From positions 1 through 10,958 of the forward strand of contig CANDEH010000083.1 in NCBI GenBank assembly GCA_947383645.1: DNA of 10,958 bases, given 5' to 3'. Position numbers and translations under genes: made by a program. Each line of letters begins with the position of its first letter. Within the stretch, counting starts at the first letter, position 1. Below, one piece after another: positions 6,668 to 10,958 of the stretch. The notes beneath the pieces are model-generated. The model had not been told where the DNA came from and made no database searches. It saw only the letters and a program-made list of their open reading frames with translations. This DNA is from an uncultured Clostridia bacterium. Lineage in GTDB: Bacteria; Bacillota; Clostridia; Oscillospirales; Oscillospiraceae.

Positions 6668-6808
6668 GAATTGGAGCAGGTAAAAACGGCGACCGCAGAT
6701 CCAGTACGGGCGGTGAAAGCTGGTATCTTCAACGCCGCTACAGAGGCCCGGATGGACGAGCTGGAACAGCAGCAGGACGCTACAGATTTTTTATTTACCA
6801 GAGATTGA
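6668..6808 (+). pseudogene. Large serine recombinase fragment (late helical region)
   Basis: A 46-codon stretch contains VRAVKAGIFNAATEARMDEL, EQQQ and FLFTRD, ending in TGA. Ile-x-x-Gly-Ile-Phe-Asn-x-x-Thr-x-x-Arg-x-x-Glu-Leu is the pattern seen after the zinc domain, around the coiled-coil, of large serine recombinases of Clostridial transposons and prophages, and Leu-Phe-Thr-Arg-Asp resembles their following segment. No resolvase catalytic domain and no start codon are present. It abuts the IS5-type remnant. Length is short, so the family call is moderate. Confidence 0.45.
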
Positions 6809-6839
6809 ATCCCCCCGACTGGTGAAATTTCGGGTATCA

Positions 6840-6886
6840 AAAGCCCCAAAAAGCCCCGATGCCGTAGGCGTTCAGCCTACGGCATC
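6840..6886 (-). terminator. Terminator of the tRNA operon
   Basis: A perfect 12-bp stem (6858-6869 with 6875-6886) with a five-base loop. Read leftward it is followed by GGGGCTTTTTGGGGCTTTT. It lies about 20 bases past the 3' CCA of tRNA-Lys. Confidence 0.85.
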
Positions 6887-6904
6887 TATACTGGGCACAT
6901 AAAA

Positions 6905-6980
6905 TGGTGACCCGTCGGGGATTCGAACCCCGGACCCACTGCTTAAAAGGCAGTTGCTCTGCCAACTGAGCTAACGGGTC
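6905..6980 (-). tRNA. tRNA-Lys (anticodon TTT)
   Basis: Cloverleaf read leftward: acceptor GACCCGT pairs with ACGGGTC, D-arm TAGCTCAGTTGGCAGAGCA, anticodon stem ACTGC/GCAGT around loop CTTTTAA (anticodon at 6945-6947), T-arm CGGGGTTCGAATCCCCG, discriminator A and encoded CCA at 6905-6907. Last gene of the cluster, five bases after tRNA-Gln. Confidence 0.97.
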
Positions 6981-6985
6981 AAATC

Positions 6986-7060
6986 TGGCTGGGATGGTTG
7001 GACTCGAACCAACGAATGCGGGAGTCAAAGTCCCGTGCCTTACCGCTTGGCTACACCCCA
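6986..7060 (-). tRNA. tRNA-Gln (anticodon TTG)
   Basis: Acceptor TGGGGTG pairs with CATCCCA (one G-T pair), which is the expected U1-A72 start of tRNA-Gln. Anticodon stem CGGGA/TCCCG encloses CTTTGAC (anticodon at 7026-7028). T-loop is GTTCGAGT, discriminator G, and CCA is encoded. It begins only 18 bases downstream of a terminator-like hairpin. Confidence 0.97.
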
Positions 7061-7074
7061 GTATGCAGCGCGGG

Positions 7075-7114
7075 AAAAGAAATGGGATTGGGATTCTCTC
7101 CCAATCCCATTTCT
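7075..7114 (-). terminator. Terminator-like hairpin inside the tRNA cluster
   Basis: A perfect 16-bp stem (7078-7093 with 7099-7114) with a five-base loop. Leftward it ends in TTTCTTTTCCC, a fair U-tract. It separates Gly-Arg-His from Gln-Lys. Only 17 bases lie between it and tRNA-Gln, too few for a separate full promoter, so Gln and Lys should depend on read-through. It could instead be a processing or stability element. Confidence 0.65.
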
Positions 7115-7118
7115 CTTA

Positions 7119-7196
7119 TGGGGTGGGTAATGGGACTCGAACCCACGACCCTCGGAACCACAATCCGATGCTCTAACCAACTGAGCTACACCCACC
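7119..7196 (-). tRNA. tRNA-His (anticodon GTG)
   Basis: Acceptor GTGGGTG pairs with TACCCAC. The extra 5' G (7196) faces discriminator C73, the hallmark of tRNA-His. Anticodon stem TCGGA/TCCGA encloses TTGTGGT (anticodon at 7159-7161). CCA is encoded at 7119-7121. Confidence 0.97.
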
Positions 7197-7230
7197 ATAA
7201 TCCTGACCTGCTGAATAACCGGGGGGACTT

Positions 7231-7307
7231 TGGTACGCCAGAAGGGACTCGAACCCCCGGCCTACTGCTTAGAAGGCAGTTGCTCTATCCAGCTGAGCTA
7301 CTGGCGC
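7231..7307 (-). tRNA. tRNA-Arg (anticodon TCT)
   Basis: Acceptor GCGCCAG pairs with CTGGCGT (terminal G-T). D-arm is TAGCTCAGCTGGATAGAGCA, anticodon stem ACTGC/GCAGT encloses CTTCTAA (anticodon at 7271-7273), discriminator A, and CCA is encoded. A 34-base spacer separates it from tRNA-His. Confidence 0.97.
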
Positions 7308-7311
7308 ATAT

Positions 7312-7386
7312 TGGAGCGGGTAACGAGAATCGAACTCGCATCCCCAGCTTGGAAGGCTGGTGCCCTGGCCATTGTGCTATACCCGC
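7312..7386 (-). tRNA. tRNA-Gly (anticodon TCC)
   Basis: Acceptor GCGGGTA pairs with TACCCGC. Anticodon stem CCAGC/GCTGG encloses CTTCCAA (anticodon at 7351-7353). T-arm holds GTTCGATT, the discriminator is T, and CCA is encoded. It is the first gene of the leftward cluster, about 25 bases after the predicted transcription start, and four bases before tRNA-Arg. Confidence 0.97.
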
Positions 7387-7418
7387 AAGAACCTTCCGCA
7401 AGATTCATCAGCCATAGC

Positions 7419-7447
7419 ATAATAGCACGAAAATGTCCTTCTGTCAA
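7419..7447 (-). promoter_or_regulatory. Promoter of the tRNA operon
   Basis: Read leftward: consensus -35 TTGACA (complement of 7442-7447), a 17-base spacer and -10 TATTAT (complement of 7419-7424). The predicted start is near 7412. A near-consensus core promoter suits stable RNA genes. Confidence 0.85.
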
Positions 7448-7492
7448 TATGCTTTCACGCTTTTCTGCCGCTTTTTTCTGATGCTCTCCCCA

Positions 7493-8128
7493 TTAGCCGC
7501 CGCACTGCTCAACAAAGAAGGCAAGCAGCCGACTGCCCGCCACAGTGTCCAGACCCCGGCCGCCCTCAAAGAGCCGCTCCGGGTGCCACTGTACCGCCCA
7601 TATTGGGGCTGTCTCGTGCTCTACCGCCTCCACAACGCCCTCTGCCCACTGCACTGCCCGCAGTCCCTGTCCCAAACGGTCCACCGCCTGGTGATGGGCG
7701 CTGTTGACCGTAAACCATTGACCGTAGAGCTGTCCAAGAGCGCTGTCCGCCGCTGTGCACACCCGGTGAAGCCGGTCCCCCCGTTCAAGGGCACTGTGCC
7801 CCTCCACCTGTTGGTGTAGCGTACCGCCCAAGGCTACATTCAGCACCTGCATTCCCCGGCAGATACCGAGAATGGGTCTTCCTTTTGTCAGGAAATCCTC
7901 CGCCAACTCCAGTTCCAAAGCGTCCCGTGTCTCGTCGATATTCCGGCAATCAATGATTGGTGCACCGTAGCGCCGGGGATGAAGATCCCCTCCGCCGGGG
8001 AGCAAAAGCCCATCGCAGGTATGGGGGGGATCGCCGACATAACGCACATTGGCTCCCACTGCAGACAGAGTGCGCTCATAGTTAGAAAACTGGCCGGGAA
8101 GTCCCGGCAGAAGAATCTGGGGAAGCAT
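7493..8128 (-). CDS. Class I glutamine-amidotransferase-like hydrolase (peptidase C26, gamma-glutamyl-GABA hydrolase-like)
   Basis: A 211-residue cytosolic hydrolase of the C26 group, which cleaves gamma-glutamyl amide bonds. The catalytic triad is visible: Cys90 in the nucleophile elbow GICRGMQ, and His182 with Glu184 in QWHPE. An oxyanion-type LLLPGGGD lies at 41-48, then LNVALGGTLHQ and NSAHHQAV as in family members. It is shorter than typical PuuD (about 250 residues), mainly because the N-terminus is brief. I start at ATG 8128, preceded by AAAGGAGAC at a normal distance; an upstream ATG at 8191 lacks a ribosome site. It is monocistronic, read leftward, and ends 45 bases before the tRNA promoter. 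No putrescine-degradation genes are nearby, so the substrate is open; cleavage of gamma-glutamyl amines or peptides is inferred from the family. Confidence 0.85.
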   Translation of the reverse strand: MLPQILLPGLPGQFSNYERTLSAVGANVRYVGDPPHTCDGLLLPGGGDLHPRRYGAPIIDCRNIDETRDALELELAEDFLTKGRPILGICRGMQVLNVALGGTLHQQVEGHSALERGDRLHRVCTAADSALGQLYGQWFTVNSAHHQAVDRLGQGLRAVQWAEGVVEAVEHETAPIWAVQWHPERLFEGGRGLDTVAGSRLLAFFVEQCGG

Positions 8129-8236
8129 AGATACGGTCTCCTTTAAAGTTTTCTTGCTATAATATATGCAAAGCCCTTGCACAGAGACCATTCTTTGTGG
8201 TATGATAAAAAAGCTCTCAATCTACGTAGGGAAATA

Positions 8237-8264
8237 TAGACAGCAGTATTAAAGCGGGTATAAT
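8237..8264 (+). promoter_or_regulatory. Promoter of tRNA-Ser
   Basis: TAGACA (8237-8242) and consensus TATAAT (8259-8264) are 16 bases apart. The predicted start is near 8271, giving a leader of about 47 bases before the mature tRNA-Ser. Confidence 0.7.
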
Positions 8265-8317
8265 GAGAGCAGGCCAAAATCATGTTGCTTGTGCCAAAAA
8301 TTGAATATTTTTCACCT

Positions 8318-8408
8318 GGAGGTGTATCGAAGTGGTCATAACGAGAACGACTCGAAATCGTTTGACCGGTAAAACGGTCCGTGGGTTCGAATCCCACCGC
8401 CTCCGCCA
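8318..8408 (+). tRNA. tRNA-Ser (anticodon CGA)
   Basis: A class II tRNA with a long variable arm (TGACCGGTAAAACGGTCC). Acceptor GGAGGTG pairs with CGCCTCC. Anticodon stem AACGA/TCGTT encloses CTCGAAA (anticodon at 8353-8355). The T-arm holds GGTTCGAATCCC, the discriminator is G as in tRNA-Ser, and CCA is encoded at 8406-8408. Confidence 0.96.
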
Positions 8409-8412
8409 AGTG

Positions 8413-8474
8413 AATTAGGGTAGGAGTACTGAACAGTTTTATTGGACTGGACGATATTCCTACCCTAATTTTAT
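8413..8474 (+). terminator. Terminator of tRNA-Ser
   Basis: Perfect 13-bp arms (8413-8425 AATTAGGGTAGGA and 8458-8470) enclose a 32-base loop and run into TTTTAT. A second hairpin follows, with 7-bp arms at 8478-8484 and 8497-8503. The AT-rich island begins here. Confidence 0.65.
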
Positions 8475-8605
8475 CCCGAAAGCCCCTGTGCGGTCAGGCT
8501 TTCCGGTATAGATTCATTGCCCACAAAAATAGATATCCAGCGTCAAAAAACCTGAAATTCAAAGTCAAAAAATCGAAAACATCAGCTTTTGAACCCCTTG
8601 TCTAA

Positions 8606-8990
8606 TCAGCTTGCTGATTTCTTTTTTCCTTCATAGATCGCCTCAAATTGCTCTGGTGTTTTATAATTAAAGGTACTATGCGGCCATTGAGTATTGTAAA
8701 ATTCTACGTAATTTTCAACACTTTTTGCGAACTGCTGTTCAGATTTGTACTGTGTGCGGTATATCTCTTCTCGTTTCATGTAAGAGAAAAATGACTCTAT
8801 AACAGCATTGTCATGAGGTTGACTTAGGGCGGAGAAAGATTGGGCAACCTTGTTCACACGTAATAATTTGCGAAAAGTCTTAGAAGTTTCCTGTGCCCCT
8901 GGTCGCTGTGGAACATCAAGGATTGAAAGGCATTACTGTATTGATACGCTTGCCGAAATGTCGATGTAATCAGATATCTTGTTGGTAATA
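8606..8990 (-). pseudogene. IS3-family transposase (OrfB) C-terminal remnant
   Basis: The last 83 codons read cleanly to a TGA at 8606: QSFSALSQPHDNAVIESFFS, then YMKREE and EFYNTQWPHSTFNYKTPEQF. This is the end of the DDE integrase domain of IS3-family OrfB, with the catalytic Glu in AVIESFF. Upstream the similarity continues one frame over as LITSTFRQAYQYSNAFQSLM then FHSDQG, which holds the second catalytic Asp; a one-base loss in the run near 8897-8900 breaks the frame. Further upstream FSQAITNKIS appears in yet another frame. The first catalytic Asp and the OrfA part are missing, so about half a transposase remains. A small hairpin at 8604-8619 overlaps the stop. Base composition is AT-rich, like the island around it. 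Confidence 0.8.
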
Positions 8991-9390
8991 GCCTGGGAAA
9001 AATTGTTGCTGGTTTGGAAAAACACAGGAGATTTGCTGATGCGGAATGTTACAGAGATTTTCTCTTCGCAGAATGACCTTCTAGTTGAACTGCGGTTTTT
9101 CTATGCAGCTGTCTACTACTGGATTAGACAGATCTGCAAGAGCAGACCCACAATATCGAATTGTAGGAGTATCCTGAGTTCCACTGGATGATGGTACCGT
9201 GCCGAAAAAGAGAATTGACCTGATCCCAAAGAAAGTATATAAAGCAGAGGTAGTTGTGTAGTTTCTTTCTGCAATCCCGACAATTTCCCCAAAAGTTTTT
9301 ACAGCTCTGAGATAGTGTTTAGAAGTCTCTTCCAAACACTGCCATTAATTATGTATTCTGATGTTGCTCTACACATGTAAACGTATAACT
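8991..9390. other. AT-rich gap with no recognisable gene
   Basis: About 400 bases between the IS3 remnant and the methyltransferase. The longest frame (leftward, 9335 to 9081) would start at TTG and encode an 84-residue peptide with ALADLSNPVVDSCIEKPQFN at its end. It has no ribosome site and matches no family I know. A rightward frame at 8979-9191 looks equally arbitrary. No clear insertion-sequence ends, RNA genes or terminators were found. It may be decayed mobile DNA. Confidence 0.45.
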
Positions 9391-10329
9391 TTACTTTTTC
9401 AAAATGAAATGATTATTAATAATCAGGAGATCTTCTCTTGAATACTTTTTAAAACAGTCTGCAATTGTTATTTTCTCAAATTTTCTAATATCCTTTTCCG
9501 AACCCTGGTGTGGAAATGCCTGTAAGATAGTAAAGCCTGCCTCTTCAAAAATTCTTACATAATCACTGTTTCTAAGCCTGTTCTGATAATGGATAGAAGG
9601 GCTATATTTGACCCATTCCTTTTCTGAAAACTGCAAATAATTATAAGCCGAAATACTTGTGTCCGTATGCGCGTAATGATCACTATAATCGATGGAAAAT
9701 GATGCAATCCCTCCGGTTTTCAAAATACGCCAACATTCCCGAACAATCTCTATGATAGAATTTTCGGGAATATCTTCCAGCGTCACATTTGAAATTATAT
9801 AATCTATACTTTGAGCTGGAAGCCTTGTGTCTCTTGCATCATAAGGGGCGTTATAAGTTATTCCAAAATTTTTCTTTAAATACGTCTTAAAGTTTGCGCC
9901 TGTCAATTTCCCCTCAAATACAGGCTCTTTTATGTTTAACCGGGTTGCATTATGCTTATAGAAGGTTATTGTATTGGTAATCTCTCTAACATGCGATAAC
10001 TTTTTGATGTCAACACAGACATACTCTTTCATACCACATAAAGAAACTCCTATCGGGCAAAGAAGATCCCATCCTGCGCCAAACTCATAGCACCTACTTT
10101 CGTTAATAGGAGTTTCCCCAAACTGTTCAAATGCTGTTATGTGTGCTGCAACTTTGTCGTAGTATGATTTCAGCAAAGCATTCTCGTCAAACACAAGTGA
10201 TTTAGTAATAAATCTTTGCAAAAGATAATGAATCGAATCACCGGCAGGCAACCACTCTAAAATGGAGAAGACTGTACTTTTAAGTCTCCAATCTACTGTC
10301 TGTCTGTTTGTCTGCAAATTATCCTTCAT
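9391..10329 (-). CDS. SAM-dependent class I methyltransferase
   Basis: A 312-residue cytosolic methyltransferase with a Rossmann-type SAM-binding core. Motif I is CYEFGAGWDLL (80-90), followed by an acidic strand end VCVDIKK (104-110). The DYIISNVTLEDIP stretch (176-188) and the RECWRILKTGGIASFSID segment (197-214) match motifs of the Methyltransf_11/25 type. The N-terminal 75 residues are helical, and the C-terminal part probably forms the substrate cap. Substrate unknown. I start at ATG 10329, although its ribosome site is poor. ATG 10410 has AGAGGA nearby but would put 27 residues across a GC-rich hairpin. Codons are strikingly AT-rich compared with both flanks, pointing to recent transfer, and the frame is intact. 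It lies downstream of the V-ATPase operon in the same direction, behind that hairpin. Confidence 0.8.
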   Translation of the reverse strand: MKDNLQTNRQTVDWRLKSTVFSILEWLPAGDSIHYLLQRFITKSLVFDENALLKSYYDKVAAHITAFEQFGETPINESRCYEFGAGWDLLCPIGVSLCGMKEYVCVDIKKLSHVREITNTITFYKHNATRLNIKEPVFEGKLTGANFKTYLKKNFGITYNAPYDARDTRLPAQSIDYIISNVTLEDIPENSIIEIVRECWRILKTGGIASFSIDYSDHYAHTDTSISAYNYLQFSEKEWVKYSPSIHYQNRLRNSDYVRIFEEAGFTILQAFPHQGSEKDIRKFEKITIADCFKKYSREDLLIINNHFILKK

Positions 10330-10376
10330 ACTCAAAGTATTATCAACCCTTTTTTTGCAATTTTTATTCTTAATGA

Positions 10377-10418
10377 ATGGTACTGCCCGGGGCTCCCCAG
10401 GCAGTACCATCTTTTCCT
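10377..10418. terminator. GC-rich hairpin between V-ATPase operon and methyltransferase
   Basis: Perfect 11-bp arms (10377-10387 ATGGTACTGCC and 10400-10410) with a 12-base GC-rich interior. The T-rich flank (CTTTTCCTCTTT) is on the + strand side; leftward the stem is followed by only a weak T content. Position suggests it ends the leftward ATPase operon, but orientation of the T-tract is against that, so the role is unsettled. Confidence 0.45.
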
Positions 10419-10464
10419 CTTTGTCCCATCACAGAAGCGGTACAAACGCAGTACAGGACCGCTT

Positions 10465-10958
10465 TTATACCTCTTTCGGCGCCTCGCCGGATTTGCCGAA
10501 GGCCTTGGCGATTCGCTCGTTCTTCTCCTGGCGGTCCTCGATGGCCTCCTTCAAGACCATGTCCTTCACCTTCATCAGCCGGACAATGTTGCCGCGCTCG
10601 TTCTCATCCAGCTTCATGGAGATGTAGCGGATGTTCTGCTGGAAGTTGGGGATCATCACGTACTCCAGCGCGTTCACCCGGCGGCGGGTCTTTTCGATGT
10701 CCTCCGCCAGCAGCTGCATGGTCTTCTCCACCTCCGCCAGCTCCAGCATGTCCTGGAACACCCGGCTGAGGGCCTCCAGGGCGGCGTCCAGCTCGCCGCT
10801 GGTCTGGGCGAAGCCGTAGGGGTAGATCTCGCTGGGGTCCTCGTTCTTGGTGTGGAAGGTGTAGCGGGGGACGTTCACCGACATGATGTTCTGGAAGCGC
10901 ATCTCCAGCTCCACGCTCTGCTTGGGATACAGCAGCGCCTGCTCCAGCATCTCCGGGC
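10465..10958 (-). CDS. ntpD: V-type ATPase subunit D, 5' partial
   Basis: C-terminal 160 or so residues of subunit D, the central-stalk coiled-coil that couples the A3B3 head to the membrane rotor in bacterial V/A-type ATPases. The family signature TRRRVNALEYVMIPNFQQNI and the following RYISMKLDENERGNIVRLMK are present, as is the C-terminal basic coiled-coil (KDMVLKEAIEDRQEKNERIA). The frame is open to the window edge: codons before Met 10950 continue as Pro-Glu, so that Met is internal and about 50 N-terminal residues are missing. It ends with TAA at 10465. Subunit D is commonly the last or near-last gene of these operons, which fits the break in base composition just after it. GC-rich codons match the core genome. 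Confidence 0.93.
   Translation of the reverse strand, partial: PEMLEQALLYPKQSVELEMRFQNIMSVNVPRYTFHTKNEDPSEIYPYGFAQTSGELDAALEALSRVFQDMLELAEVEKTMQLLAEDIEKTRRRVNALEYVMIPNFQQNIRYISMKLDENERGNIVRLMKVKDMVLKEAIEDRQEKNERIAKAFGKSGEAPKEV

Noticed and set aside
6994..7481. Rightward frames across the tRNA cluster
   Set aside because: They read the complement of five well-folded tRNA genes; such frames are a known artefact of annotation and have no independent support.
8143..8409. Leftward 88-residue frame crossing tRNA-Ser
   Set aside because: It starts inside the antisense of tRNA-Ser and resembles the common spurious AVGFEPTD-type peptide from antisense tRNA.
8542..8572. Short direct repeat GTCAAAAAA near the IS3 remnant
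   Set aside because: Two nine-base copies in AT-rich DNA are within chance; they do not flank the remnant symmetrically.
8380..10464. tRNA-Ser as an integration (attachment) site for the AT-rich island
   Set aside because: I looked for a second copy of the tRNA 3' end before the V-ATPase gene and saw none, and no intact integrase is present.
1..10958. CRISPR array
   Set aside because: No regularly spaced repeats of 20-40 bases were seen on either strand.

Overview
The window looks like chromosomal DNA of a high-GC gut Firmicute of the Oscillospiraceae type (Flavonifractor/Oscillibacter-like). The basis is strongly GC-biased third codon positions, Gram-positive Shine-Dalgarno sites, tRNA genes with encoded CCA, a V-type ATPase operon, and remnants of mobile elements common in Clostridia. 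The genus is an inference, because nothing here is a species marker.

Layout: 1-783 is the C-terminal half of an MgtE magnesium channel. A hairpin-rich gap (784-1179) separates it from a converging operon. The centre (1180-6124) is a compact five-gene module built around a divergent promoter region at 2768-2883. Leftward run a small XRE-type regulator and a secreted lipoprotein with three helical repeats. Rightward run an atypical soluble Ser/Thr-kinase-fold protein and two tandem paralogues, each a cytoplasmic zinc ribbon, one membrane helix and a large extracytoplasmic part ending in a beta-helix-like region. Overlapping stop and start codons and internal Shine-Dalgarno sites show that the kinase and both paralogues are one transcription unit, which ends in a strong terminator at 6144-6199. 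This module is the part of the window most likely to be an under-described system. Regulator, cytoplasmic kinase, membrane proteins with cytoplasmic zinc ribbons and a surface lipoprotein together suggest envelope sensing or signalling, but that role is inferred from architecture only.

6200-6808 is a mobile-element graveyard. Fragments resembling TnpV, an IS5-family transposase with a frameshift and two stops, and the tail of a large serine recombinase lie end to end. 6840-7447 is a leftward tRNA operon (Gly-Arg-His-Gln-Lys) with a clear promoter, a final terminator and a second terminator-like hairpin inside the cluster. 7493-8128 is a class I glutamine-amidotransferase-like (C26) hydrolase, followed by a rightward tRNA-Ser(CGA) with its own promoter and terminator.

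From about 8410 to 10380 base composition falls sharply. This AT-rich island carries a degenerate IS3-family transposase tail, a stretch with no recognisable gene, and an intact-looking SAM-dependent methyltransferase, and looks horizontally acquired. GC content returns at 10465 with the C-terminal part of V-type ATPase subunit D, read leftward and running off the window edge.
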